Shown: positions 1-6,851 of the stretch, one piece after another | Layout: each line of letters begins with the position of its first letter | Position numbering within the stretch: position 1 is the stretch's first letter | Origin: CAZKFG01 sp964551985 | GTDB taxonomy: Bacteria > Bacillota > Negativicutes > Acidaminococcales > JAISLQ01 | NCBI GenBank assembly: GCA_964551985.1 | Contig: CAZKFG010000041.1 | Span: forward strand, 1-19,764 | Length of the DNA: 19,764 bases | Direction: 5' to 3' | Position numbers and translations under genes: made by a program | Notes under the pieces: generated by a model | What the model was told of the DNA's origin: nothing | Databases searched by the model: none | What the model saw: only the letters and a program-made list of their open reading frames with translations

Positions 1-4
1 AAAA

Positions 5-15
5 GGGCTACGCCC
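5..15 (-). terminator. Possible minus-strand terminator hairpin at left edge
   Basis: A GGGC/GCCC stem closes on a three-base loop (TAC). Read on the minus strand it is followed by TTTT at bases 4-1, so it could end a minus-strand transcript or be the remains of a hairpin cut by the window edge. The stem is only 4 bp and the tail is truncated. Confidence 0.3.
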
Positions 16-27
16 GTTAAAGAAATA

Positions 28-52
28 CCACCAGCTAGGCTGGTGGATTTTT
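28..52 (+). terminator. Rho-independent terminator of an upstream gene
   Basis: A perfect 8-bp GC-rich stem, CCACCAGC (28-35) with GCTGGTGG (39-46), is followed on the plus strand by ATTTTTATT. It probably ends a gene lying left of the window. On the minus strand the tail (TATTTCTTT) is weaker. Bases 53-145 hold nothing else recognisable. Confidence 0.75.
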
Positions 53-145
53 ATTCTCTTTATTTAAAAATAATTTTAACTTTGTAAATATGGCATAAAA
101 TAATGTGATATTAAAATGTTATATTCTGTAAAGCTAGCATTTAAG

Positions 146-172
146 TTGACATAAATTTTTTAAAAATATTTT
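146..172 (+). promoter_or_regulatory. Candidate promoter for superoxide reductase
   Basis: There is a perfect -35 box TTGACA (146-151). The best -10 is TATTTT (167-172) with a short 15-base spacer, so the -10 assignment is uncertain. Downstream, ATTAATATTAAT (189-200) is a perfect AT-only palindrome that could be an operator but matches no consensus I can name. The gene's ribosome binding site GGAGG lies at 231-235. Confidence 0.45.
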
Positions 173-244
173 CTTAATTAGAAGGATTATTAATATTAAT
201 GGAGAATAAATATCAGTATATCTATATTATGGAGGTTTTAAAAA

Positions 245-637
245 ATGAAAATAGCAGAATTAGTAAAAAGTGCTGACTGGAAAAATGAAAAACACGTGCC
301 AGTTATTGATGTACCAGCAACAGTTAAAGCTGGTGAGAAAGTTAAGATAAATGTTTGTGTTGGTAAAGAGATTGCGCATCCTAATACTACAGAGCATTTT
401 ATCAAATGGATCAAAGTATTTTTCAAACCACAAAGTAGTGCGGTTGCCTATGAACTTGCAAATGTAAGCTTTGATGTTCATGGTGAATCAGCACAAGGCG
501 CTAACCAAGGCGTTGTGTATACAGAGCCTTTTGCTACAGTTGAGGCTAAATTTAAAGAAGGCGGCGAGCTTGTTGCTTTGTCATATTGCAATATTCACGG
601 ACTTTGGGAAGGCAGTGCTACAATTGCTGTAGAGTAA
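245..637 (+). CDS. Class II superoxide reductase (neelaredoxin / desulfoferrodoxin-like)
   Basis: This 130-residue protein reduces superoxide to hydrogen peroxide without releasing oxygen, the usual choice of anaerobes; electrons normally come from rubredoxin. It lacks the N-terminal desulforedoxin domain of class I enzymes and corresponds to the catalytic iron domain alone. All expected metal ligands can be read: Glu15 and His17 in the EKHVP loop, His45 and His51 in the HPNTTEHF segment, and Cys115 and His118 in SYCNIHG, giving the square-pyramidal Fe(His)4(Cys) centre, with Glu15 the expected ligand of the oxidised state and the Lys16 next to it. The start is fixed by GGAGG nine bases upstream. 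The gene is alone, between its own promoter region and a strong terminator; no rubredoxin gene is adjacent. It acts in the cytoplasm. No recognised peroxide-regulator box was seen. Confidence 0.95.
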   Translation: MKIAELVKSADWKNEKHVPVIDVPATVKAGEKVKINVCVGKEIAHPNTTEHFIKWIKVFFKPQSSAVAYELANVSFDVHGESAQGANQGVVYTEPFATVEAKFKEGGELVALSYCNIHGLWEGSATIAVE

Positions 638-653
638 GAATTTTGTATACAGG

Positions 654-685
654 CAGAGAATGGTTGACCATTCTCTGTTTTTTTT
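654..685 (+). terminator. Rho-independent terminator of superoxide reductase gene
   Basis: A perfect 10-bp stem, CAGAGAATGG (654-663) with CCATTCTCTG (668-677), closes on a TTGA loop and is followed by eight T residues. Confidence 0.93.
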
Positions 686-769
686 ATAAAATTAATCTAA
701 TATAGTTATATGGTATGTTGTTAAGTTTTTGTGTTATTTAAAAATAAAAAATACAGTGGGGGTTTTAAA

Positions 770-2017
770 ATGAGTTATTCTATCGCGGCAAATCACGCTA
801 AAAACAAAGGCGGTAAAGACAAAATTTTTGCGGCAAGTGATGCGGCTAACAAAGCGGCAGCACAGTTTGGAAAGGAAAATGTTATAAACGCTACAATTGG
901 TACTATTTTAGATGAAAATGAAGTTGCTTGTACTCTACCGACAATAGAAAAAGTTTATCGCAAATTAAGTGATATTGATTTATTCCAATATGCTGGAATT
1001 GCTGGACTGCCAGATTTTTTGACAGCGGTAGTTGATGAAGCTTGTGGTAAATCTAAACCTAATGCGTATATCCAAGCTGTTGCTACAGCAGGCGGTACTG
1101 GAGCTTTGCATCATACTATCTGGAATTATGCCAGTGAAGGCGATAAAATCTTAGGAGCTGATCGCTATTGGGGAGCTTATTCTTCCATTTGCCGGGATAT
1201 GCTTCGCGTGCTCGAAACTTATGAAATGTTTGATGAGAATAATAATTATAACATTAAAGGGCTGCTTGGCAAGGTTAGTGAACTTGCTACAACTCAAGAT
1301 AATGTTGTTGTCATTATAAATACCCCTGCTCACAATCCTGTTGGTTATACAGTAACAGAGCAAGAGTGGGACGAAATTATTGCTGGAATGAAAGGTATAA
1401 TTGAACAATCTGGCAAAAACATAGTGTTGTTAGTCGATTTAGCTTACGTTGATTACGCTGGCGATCGTGAGCAAGTGAGAAGCTTTATGAAAAAGTTTGA
1501 AAATTTGCCTAAACAATTGTTGGTTGTTTTAGCTTATAGTATGTCTAAAGGGTTTACAACTTATGGTCAACGTACAGGAGCTATGATAGGTATCTCATCA
1601 GATAAAGAAGTTGCTGATGAATTTAAAGAAATAAACTCTTTCACTTCAAGAGCGACATGGTCCAACATCAACAGACCAAGCATGCAACTTTTAGTAAATA
1701 TATGTAAAGATAAAGCTTTGCACGATGCGGTATGCAAAGAACGTGATGATTTATTCCAAATGATTAGAGAACGTGCAGATATTTTCAGCCTAGAAGCTAA
1801 AGAAGTTGGTCTTGACATGCTACCATACAGAGCAGGATTTTTCATCTCTGTTAATAGCAAAAACTCAGATGCTGTATGTGAAAAATTAAAAGAAGAAAAT
1901 GTATTTGTTGTGCCACTGGCAAAAGCTGTTAGAGTGGCAGTTTGCGGAGCTCCTAAAGCAAAAATTAAAGGCTTAGCCGCAAAAATTAAAAAGGCTATCG
2001 ACCAAGTGGATAAATGA
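770..2017 (+). CDS. Class I/II pyridoxal-phosphate aminotransferase (aspartate/aromatic type)
   Basis: This 415-residue fold-type I PLP enzyme transfers amino groups between an amino acid and a 2-oxo acid, probably with aspartate- or aromatic-type substrates. Visible features are the NTPAHNPVG segment carrying the cofactor-contacting Asn, the VDLAYVDYAG motif with Asp and Tyr for the PLP ring, the Schiff-base lysine Lys260 in AYSMSKGFTTYGQRTG, and a C-terminal YRAGFF segment whose Arg would bind the substrate carboxylate. I chose the ATG at 770 because GTGGGGG lies seven bases upstream; a GTG at 731 is in frame but has no ribosome binding site. The gene is monocistronic, with terminators on both sides. 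Sequence alone does not decide the substrate. Asp codons are mostly GAT (about 23 GAT to 4 GAC). Confidence 0.9.
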   Translation: MSYSIAANHAKNKGGKDKIFAASDAANKAAAQFGKENVINATIGTILDENEVACTLPTIEKVYRKLSDIDLFQYAGIAGLPDFLTAVVDEACGKSKPNAYIQAVATAGGTGALHHTIWNYASEGDKILGADRYWGAYSSICRDMLRVLETYEMFDENNNYNIKGLLGKVSELATTQDNVVVIINTPAHNPVGYTVTEQEWDEIIAGMKGIIEQSGKNIVLLVDLAYVDYAGDREQVRSFMKKFENLPKQLLVVLAYSMSKGFTTYGQRTGAMIGISSDKEVADEFKEINSFTSRATWSNINRPSMQLLVNICKDKALHDAVCKERDDLFQMIRERADIFSLEAKEVGLDMLPYRAGFFISVNSKNSDAVCEKLKEENVFVVPLAKAVRVAVCGAPKAKIKGLAAKIKKAIDQVDK

Positions 2018-2022
2018 TTGTT

Positions 2023-2057
2023 AAAGACGTTATAGTTATAACTATAACGTCTTTTTT
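2023..2057 (+). terminator. Rho-independent terminator of aminotransferase gene
   Basis: Bases 2024-2053 are a perfect 30-base palindrome built on AAGACGTTATAGTTA and its complement. The T-run extends to 2057. An A-run at 2023-2025 gives it weaker potential on the minus strand. Confidence 0.92.
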
Positions 2058-2072
2058 ATAAGCTGTCATAAA

Positions 2073-2101
2073 TTGACAAAACATGTTGCAGGTGATATGC
2101 T
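2073..2101 (+). promoter_or_regulatory. Promoter of the efflux-pump leader
   Basis: A perfect -35 TTGACA (2073-2078), a 17-base spacer and a -10 TATGCT (2096-2101) form a strong housekeeping-sigma promoter. Transcription should begin near 2107-2109, so the leader ORF's ribosome binding site (AGGAG, 2108-2112) sits almost at the 5' end of the RNA. Confidence 0.8.
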
Positions 2102-2121
2102 AATTTTAGGAGTGAATATAA

Positions 2122-2217
2122 ATGAAACGCATTGTTATAGATAAATTAAAAAGACGTAGTTGCTCTGTACAAATGGTATCGATGAAACATTGTGCGGAGC
2201 TTAAACTAGAGGCGTAA
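2122..2217 (+). CDS. 31-residue leader peptide upstream of MFS efflux pump
   Basis: A short ORF beginning MKRIVIDKLKRRSC and ending KLEA, preceded by AGGAG nine bases before its ATG and by a consensus promoter. The N-terminal half is basic (K2, R3, K8, K10, R11, R12). I recognise no family. Its place between a promoter and two tandem intrinsic terminators, ahead of a drug-efflux gene, is the layout of ribosome-stalling leader peptides in antibiotic-inducible resistance genes, so its translation is probably what is sensed and the peptide itself may have no other job. Bases 2185-2193, inside the ORF, are complementary to the loop region of the first terminator (2323-2331). Being an expressed ORF is well supported; the regulatory role is inferred. 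Confidence 0.65.
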   Translation: MKRIVIDKLKRRSCSVQMVSMKHCAELKLEA

Positions 2218-2231
2218 CTGCTTTTTATCAT

Positions 2232-2291
2232 CGGAAAATAATAGCACTTATTTATCCCCTTTGAGGGTTTATTTATTGTACTTATTTTCCG
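2232..2291 (+). promoter_or_regulatory. Long-range stem in the efflux-pump leader RNA
   Basis: CGGAAAATAA (2232-2241) and TTATTTTCCG (2282-2291) are perfect 10-base complements enclosing 40 bases, with a small CCC/GGG hairpin near the centre (around 2257-2268). No T-run follows, so it is not a terminator. It lies between the leader peptide stop and the first terminator and could be a pausing or ribosome-responsive element. Confidence 0.5.
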
Positions 2292-2314
2292 AAAAAAGTT
2301 ACTTTGTGATAGTT

Positions 2315-2353
2315 GGCTGTAGACAATGTTTTGTCTACAGCCTTTGTTTTTTT
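2315..2353 (+). terminator. Attenuator 1 (intrinsic terminator in efflux leader)
   Basis: A perfect 11-bp stem, GGCTGTAGACA (2315-2325) with TGTCTACAGCC (2332-2342), has a six-base loop and is followed by TTTGTTTTTTT. No complete gene precedes it except the leader peptide, so it should block read-through into the efflux gene unless opened. ACAATGTTT (2323-2331) can pair with AAACATTGT in the leader ORF. Confidence 0.88.
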
Positions 2354-2354
2354 G

Positions 2355-2377
2355 TAGCATATTGTTTTGTTATGCTA
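2355..2377 (+). repeat. Small hairpin between the two attenuators
   Basis: TAGCATA (2355-2361) and TATGCTA (2371-2377) form a perfect 7-bp stem with a nine-base loop. It may be a spacer stem; its significance is uncertain. Confidence 0.4.
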
Positions 2378-2380
2378 GAG

Positions 2381-2420
2381 AGCGAAAGGCTAAGATTTAT
2401 TTTGCAGCCTTTCGCTTTTT
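2381..2420 (+). terminator. Attenuator 2 (intrinsic terminator just before efflux gene)
   Basis: A perfect 11-bp stem, AGCGAAAGGCT (2381-2391) with AGCCTTTCGCT (2406-2416), is followed by TTTTT and ends only about ten bases before the AAGGAG ribosome binding site (2430-2435). Its left-arm AAAGGCT (2385-2391) can instead pair with AGCCTTT (2339-2345) in the right arm and tail of attenuator 1, which would disrupt both terminators together. Confidence 0.85.
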
Positions 2421-2444
2421 GGTTATATAAAAGGAGTAATTTAT

Positions 2445-3680
2445 ATGAAAAATGAAATTTGGAAAAAAGCCATAATAAAATTTTTAACAGCACAGAGCAT
2501 ATCGCTTTTTGGTTCTTCGCTCGTGCAATATGCCATTGTTTGGTATATTACACTACAAACTTCTTCTGGTAAAATGCTGACAATATCGACAATTTGCGCC
2601 TTTTTTCCGCAAATTTTTATCTCGCTTTTCGCAGGGGTATGGATTGACCGCTATAATCGTAAAAAAATTATTATGTTATCAGATAGCATAATTGCTATTG
2701 CAACACTGCTGTTGGCAATAGTTTTTATGCTTGGCAATAAAAATATGTGGCTTTTGTTTATTGTACTAATTATTAGATCTCTTGGCACAGGCATTCAAAC
2801 ACCAGCAGTTCATTCTGTGATTGCCAATATTGTGCCTAAAGAGCAGCTAATGCGTATTAATGGTATTAACAGTACTTTATCGTCATTAATAATGTTTTTG
2901 TCACCAGCAATGAGTGGTGCTATTTTATCTGCTTTTTCACTTGAAGTTATTTTGCTCATTGATGTTGTTACTGCGGTAATAGGTGTTTCTATAACTGCGA
3001 GCATTTGGATTGAAAATCATCAAAAAAATAACATTAATAAACCTTCTATGTTGTTAGAACTAAAAGAAGGTTATACATTTCTTAAAGATAATTTTTTTGT
3101 AAAACGTTTGCTTAGTTTTCAACTCATTATTTTATTTTGTATAAGCCCATCGGCTTTTTTAACGCCATTAATGGTCAATAGAACTTTTGGACAAGAGATA
3201 TGGCGTTTGACTGCAAGTGAAATGACCTACAGCATAGGTATGGTTTTAGGTGGCTTTATAATAACTATGTGGGGTGGCTTTAAAAAACGATTAAACACAA
3301 CTATATTTGCTGCAGTGTTATATGGAGTTTGCATGTTTAGTATGGGTATAACGCCGTTTTTTTTCATTTATCTTATACTTAATACTATAATCGGAGTTAC
3401 ATCACCTTGCTATAGCACGCCAATAACAGTTAGTATTCAAGAAAATGTGAGCACATACATGCAAGGTAGGGTATTTAGCTTTATGCAGTTTACATCTTCG
3501 TGTGCGTTGCCTTTTGGGATGATTTTTTTTGGACCTCTATCTGATATATTTAAAGTACAAACAATTTTAATAGTTAATGGAGCAATAGTTGTAGCAATTT
3601 CACTTTTTGCGCATCAAGCATTTTGTTTTACTCAAAGCAATAGCGAGAAAAATAAGTGCAATCAACAAGAAAATAACTAG
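2445..3680 (+). CDS. MFS drug efflux transporter, macrolide-efflux (Mef-like) type
   Basis: This 411-residue, strongly hydrophobic protein has about 12 predicted membrane segments and belongs to the proton-driven drug exporters of the major facilitator superfamily. The loop between helices 2 and 3 carries MFS motif A as GVWIDRYNRKK (residues 64-74), and the N-terminus with its FGSSLVQYAIVWYIT segment is typical of the Mef-type family that expels macrolides and other lipophilic drugs. The start is fixed by AAGGAG about nine bases before the ATG. The gene lies behind a leader peptide and two tandem terminators, which strongly suggests drug-inducible expression by transcription attenuation. It is a single-gene unit; no ABC-F (msr-like) partner follows. 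The actual substrate cannot be read from sequence, and a general multidrug or metabolite exporter remains possible. Confidence 0.85.
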   Translation: MKNEIWKKAIIKFLTAQSISLFGSSLVQYAIVWYITLQTSSGKMLTISTICAFFPQIFISLFAGVWIDRYNRKKIIMLSDSIIAIATLLLAIVFMLGNKNMWLLFIVLIIRSLGTGIQTPAVHSVIANIVPKEQLMRINGINSTLSSLIMFLSPAMSGAILSAFSLEVILLIDVVTAVIGVSITASIWIENHQKNNINKPSMLLELKEGYTFLKDNFFVKRLLSFQLIILFCISPSAFLTPLMVNRTFGQEIWRLTASEMTYSIGMVLGGFIITMWGGFKKRLNTTIFAAVLYGVCMFSMGITPFFFIYLILNTIIGVTSPCYSTPITVSIQENVSTYMQGRVFSFMQFTSSCALPFGMIFFGPLSDIFKVQTILIVNGAIVVAISLFAHQAFCFTQSNSEKNKCNQQENN

Positions 3681-3696
3681 CTAAAAAATCTTTTCG

Positions 3697-3726
3697 TTGA
3701 CCAGCAAAATAAAAAGTAAGTATAAT
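3697..3726 (+). promoter_or_regulatory. Promoter of nucleoside kinase gene
   Basis: TTGACC (3697-3702), an 18-base spacer and a perfect -10 TATAAT (3721-3726). It lies in the 65-base gap after the efflux gene, where no terminator is visible, so some read-through from upstream is possible. Confidence 0.75.
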
Positions 3727-3745
3727 TAGCTAAGAGGTGATGAAA

Positions 3746-5401
3746 ATGATAACAGTTTTTGTAAATGGTAAGCAAAATGAATACGACGAACAAACATCAT
3801 TGCTAAAGATAAGCCAAGAATGGCAAAAAAATTATGAATCGCCAATTGTAGCGGCGCTTGTCAATAATGAACTTTGCGATTTGCAAAAGACTATTACTGA
3901 TAGAACAAACATTGAGTTTATTACACAAAGTAGCTCTTTAGGGGAAAAAGTTTATGCCTCAAGTTTGGTTATGCTATTGTATACGGCAGTAAAAGAAGTT
4001 TTTACTGAGGCAGAATTTGTCGTTAGAAATAGCTTTTCCGGTAATGTCTATTGCCAGATAAAAAAAATAGACTTAAAGCCAGATTATGTAAAAATAATAA
4101 AAGATAAAATGCAGGAGCTAATTGAACAAAAAGAGCAATTTTTTTATCATAAAATCGACCGCAAAATGGCGGAAAAATTACTTGCTAATATCGGAGATTA
4201 CGATAGACTTGGTATTATTACGCAACTAGATGATGAACATAAAACAGTAAGTGCATATTCGTGTTTGAGCCATTTTTCGTATTTTTTTTCGCCATTAGTA
4301 CCAGATGCAAGCTATTTAAAAGTTTTTGATTTGCTAGAATACAATGGCGATTTACTTTTACGTTGTCCAAATACTAAAGCTGATTTCGTGCAAATGAGCC
4401 AATTTGTCGACCAGCCTAAATTGTTTGCAATATTAAAAGAATCGGAAGAGTGGGCAAAAATAATCGGCTGTGATACTATAACAAACCTTAATAAAATAAT
4501 CAAAAAAGGTAAACTTAAAAATATTATACAAATAGCAGAAGCTCTACACGAAAAGAAAATAGCTAGTATAGCTGATATAATAACGCAAAAAGGTGATAAA
4601 ACAAAGCTAATACTCATTGCTGGTCCATCTTCGTCAGGTAAAACTACTTTTACACAAAGATTAAAAATACAACTTCAAGTAAACGGTATAAACCCTGTAC
4701 CAATTTCTATTGACGATTATTTTTTAGAAAGGACTAATTGCCCTCGCAAAGCTAATGGCGATTATGATTTTGAGTCGATAAATGCTCTTGATTTAGAATT
4801 ATTTAATGAACATTTGCAAAAACTATTAGAAGGTAAGACTGTGCAAATGCCAACATTTAATTTTGTAACAGGTAGCAGAGAGTACAGAGGCAAAAAGATT
4901 ACTTTAAACGCCAACCAACCGCTATTGATTGAAGGGATACATGGACTAAATGACCTTTTGACAAAATCTGTACCGCCATCGGCAAAAGTGAAAATTTATA
5001 TCAGCCCTTTGACCAAACTAAGACTTGATGAGCATAACTTAGTGAGCCGCTCTAATGTGAGACTGCTTAGGCGTCTAGTGCGAGATAACCGCTTTCGTGC
5101 CCACAATGCTCAAGCAACAATCAAGCAGTGGCAATATGTTTTGCAAGGCGAGGAAGAATATATATTACCATATCAGGAAAATACCGATATAATGTTTAAC
5201 ACCTCTTTATTATATGAATTGGCAGCATTGAAAAAATACGCTCAACCACTATTGCAAGAGATAACGAGTGAACAAAAAGAATACACTATGGCAAGGCAAT
5301 TGTTAGACCTGTTAGAACTTGTTCAGTCAATAGAAGATGAGGAAATTCCAAGTAATTCTATTTTAAAAGAATTTATTGGTGATAAACTATTTTTTGAATA
5401 A
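3746..5401 (+). CDS. TGS-domain nucleoside kinase (uridine kinase-like)
   Basis: A cytoplasmic protein of 551 residues. Residues 1 to about 60 (VFVNGKQNEYDEQTSLLKI) resemble a TGS domain; the middle part to about 270 resembles the threonyl-tRNA synthetase-like accessory region seen in this family. The C-terminal part is a P-loop kinase of the uridine kinase/phosphoribulokinase class, with Walker A GPSSSGKTT at residues 293-301 and SIDDYF and DYDFESINALD segments typical of uridine kinases. Expected activity is phosphorylation of uridine or cytidine in pyrimidine salvage; the specificity of this long form is less certain. The start is the ATG at 3746, six bases after AGAGGTG; a GTG at 3737 and an ATG at 3740 lie inside that binding site. 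It has its own promoter and converges with the ABC operon. Confidence 0.85.
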   Translation: MITVFVNGKQNEYDEQTSLLKISQEWQKNYESPIVAALVNNELCDLQKTITDRTNIEFITQSSSLGEKVYASSLVMLLYTAVKEVFTEAEFVVRNSFSGNVYCQIKKIDLKPDYVKIIKDKMQELIEQKEQFFYHKIDRKMAEKLLANIGDYDRLGIITQLDDEHKTVSAYSCLSHFSYFFSPLVPDASYLKVFDLLEYNGDLLLRCPNTKADFVQMSQFVDQPKLFAILKESEEWAKIIGCDTITNLNKIIKKGKLKNIIQIAEALHEKKIASIADIITQKGDKTKLILIAGPSSSGKTTFTQRLKIQLQVNGINPVPISIDDYFLERTNCPRKANGDYDFESINALDLELFNEHLQKLLEGKTVQMPTFNFVTGSREYRGKKITLNANQPLLIEGIHGLNDLLTKSVPPSAKVKIYISPLTKLRLDEHNLVSRSNVRLLRRLVRDNRFRAHNAQATIKQWQYVLQGEEEYILPYQENTDIMFNTSLLYELAALKKYAQPLLQEITSEQKEYTMARQLLDLLELVQSIEDEEIPSNSILKEFIGDKLFFE

Positions 5402-5436
5402 AAAATACCCCCTTGCTAGGGGGTATTAAAATTTTG
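5398..5436. terminator. Bidirectional terminator between convergent genes
   Basis: AATACCCCC (5404-5412) pairs perfectly with GGGGGTATT (5419-5427). On the minus strand it is followed by TTTTTT (5403-5398), a strong terminator for the ABC operon. On the plus strand the tail is AAAATTTT, weaker but usable for the kinase gene. The stop codon of the ABC ATPase (5418-5416) lies in the hairpin loop, so the minus-strand gene ends inside its own terminator. Confidence 0.85.
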
Positions 5437-6177
5437 CAGAAAATCTTTAGTTCTTTTCTGGCTTGGGTTTGTGAAAATTTGTTCTGGCATTCCTTCTTCG
5501 ACAATCAAACCTTCGTCCATAAAAATTACTTTGTCGGCTATTTCTCTGGCAAAGCCCATTTCGTGAGTTACTATGATCATGGTCATTTTTTCTTTGGCAA
5601 GGTTACGCATGGTTTTTAGCACTTCGCCTGTAAGTTCTGGGTCAAGGGCTGATGTCGGCTCGTCAAAGAGCATTATGTCTGGTTGCATAGCCAAGGCTCT
5701 GGCGATAGCTATGCGTTGTTTTTGTCCGCCGGATAGTTGGGCAGGGTAGTTGTCTTTTTTGCTTAGTAGTCCTACTTTTTCCAGCAGTCTCTCGGCGATA
5801 GGAAAGATGTCTTTTTGTTTGGCTTTTTTAACAAGCATTGGTGGCGTGATAATGTTTTGCCAGACGGTCAGGTGTGGGAATAAATTGAAATTTTGAAAGA
5901 CCATACCCATATGGCTTGTTATTTCACGTGCTTTTGTTTCATTTACATATTGAACTTTGTTGTCTTTTGTTGTTACAAGAAGTTCATCTTTTATTTTTAT
6001 CTCGCCTGAATTTATGAGTTCTAGGCGATTTAAGCAGCGCAAAAAAGTGCTTTTGCCTGAACCGCTAGGACCTATTATTGCTATTATTTGTCCTTGTTTT
6101 ACTTCTAGGCTTATTCCTCTTAATACTTCTAGTTCACCAAATCTTTTGTGAATATTTATTGCGGTAATCATACTCAT
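5416..6177 (-). CDS. Polar amino-acid ABC transporter ATP-binding protein
   Basis: This 253-residue ATPase energises uptake through the neighbouring permease and is of the GlnQ/HisP type. Every nucleotide-binding motif is intact: Walker A GPSGSGKST (36-44), Q-loop Gln95 in VFQNFNLFPH, signature LSGGQ (148-152), Walker B IMLFDE (168-173), the D-loop SALD, and the switch His205 in VTHEMGF. The FQNFNLFPHLT sequence after the Q-loop is typical of the polar amino-acid uptake family. The start is the first of two nearby ATGs because AAGGAG lies seven bases before it. It is the last gene of the operon, 11 bases after the permease, and its stop sits in the terminator loop. It works as a dimer on the inner face of the membrane. 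Confidence 0.93.
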   Translation of the reverse strand: MSMITAINIHKRFGELEVLRGISLEVKQGQIIAIIGPSGSGKSTFLRCLNRLELINSGEIKIKDELLVTTKDNKVQYVNETKAREITSHMGMVFQNFNLFPHLTVWQNIITPPMLVKKAKQKDIFPIAERLLEKVGLLSKKDNYPAQLSGGQKQRIAIARALAMQPDIMLFDEPTSALDPELTGEVLKTMRNLAKEKMTMIIVTHEMGFAREIADKVIFMDEGLIVEEGMPEQIFTNPSQKRTKDFLQNFNTP

Positions 6178-6188
6178 TGCTATACTCC

Positions 6189-6836
6189 TTAAATGTTTTC
6201 ATAAACAGAATATTTTTGTTCGAGTTTTTTAAATATCCATGTCAACACTAGAGTCATAGCAAGGTAAAACAAGGCGGCAATGACGAAAGGAAAAGTGTTA
6301 AAATCACGTTGAACGATTGTCCTTGTTATTCGCATAAGATCGTTCATTGCCAGAATGTAGATAAGAGATGTATCTTTAACTAGAGTGATTATTTCGTTAC
6401 TAGTTGGTGGTAGAATATGTCTTACCACTTGCGGCAATATAATATGTCTCATTGTTTGGCTGTATGTCATGCCTAATGTTTTTGCAGCTTCATATTGACC
6501 TTTGTCTATTGCTTGTATGCCAGCACGAAATATTTCGGCAAAATAAGCGGCATAATTTAAACTAAAGGCAACCAAGGCAGCGGTAAAATCAGATAACATT
6601 ATACCGAAACTTGGAAGCGCGAAGTAGAAAAACAATAGTTGTAGAATAAGCGGTGTTCCACGCAGTAGCCAGATGTAAAAATTTGTAAATTGACTTAAAA
6701 TGCTAAATTTGGATATTCTTGCCAGTGCTAATATCAAGCCGAGTGGCAAAGAAAAAATTATTGTAAGAAAAAATAGTTGTAGTGTTAGATAAAATCCATC
6801 TAGCATTGCCGGAAGTATACTGTAGACATAGTTCAT
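6189..6836 (-). CDS. Polar amino-acid ABC transporter permease
   Basis: A 215-residue integral membrane protein of the HisM/GlnP type with about five membrane helices. The conserved RGTPLILQL segment (about 59-67) and the cytoplasmic EAA loop (GQYEAAKTLGMTYSQTMRHIILPQ, roughly 113-136), which docks onto the ATPase, are both clear. I chose the ATG at 6836 because AGGTG stands six bases before it; an in-frame GTG at 6845 overlaps that binding site and is unlikely. It sits 15 bases after the binding-protein gene and 11 before the ATPase gene. With only one permease gene present it probably works as a homodimer. Confidence 0.92.
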   Translation of the reverse strand: MNYVYSILPAMLDGFYLTLQLFFLTIIFSLPLGLILALARISKFSILSQFTNFYIWLLRGTPLILQLLFFYFALPSFGIMLSDFTAALVAFSLNYAAYFAEIFRAGIQAIDKGQYEAAKTLGMTYSQTMRHIILPQVVRHILPPTSNEIITLVKDTSLIYILAMNDLMRITRTIVQRDFNTFPFVIAALFYLAMTLVLTWIFKKLEQKYSVYENI

Positions 6837-6851
6837 TAAATGCACCTGTTA

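Noticed and set aside
189..200. ATTAATATTAAT palindrome upstream of superoxide reductase as a PerR or Fur operator
   Set aside because: It is AT-only, matches neither consensus convincingly, and such palindromes are expected in this base composition.
2106..2360. Minus-strand open frame across the efflux leader
   Set aside because: It is the reverse of the leader ORF and hairpins, with no ribosome binding site or recognisable protein.
2261..2455. A 64-codon plus-strand open frame crossing both attenuators and overlapping the efflux gene start
   Set aside because: It starts with TTG without a ribosome binding site, and its sequence is explained by the two terminator hairpins. The composition (Phe/Tyr/Cys-rich) looks like chance translation of T-rich DNA.
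5413..5619. Plus-strand open frame opposite the end of the ABC ATPase gene
   Set aside because: It is antisense to a clear ATPase and begins inside the shared terminator hairpin.
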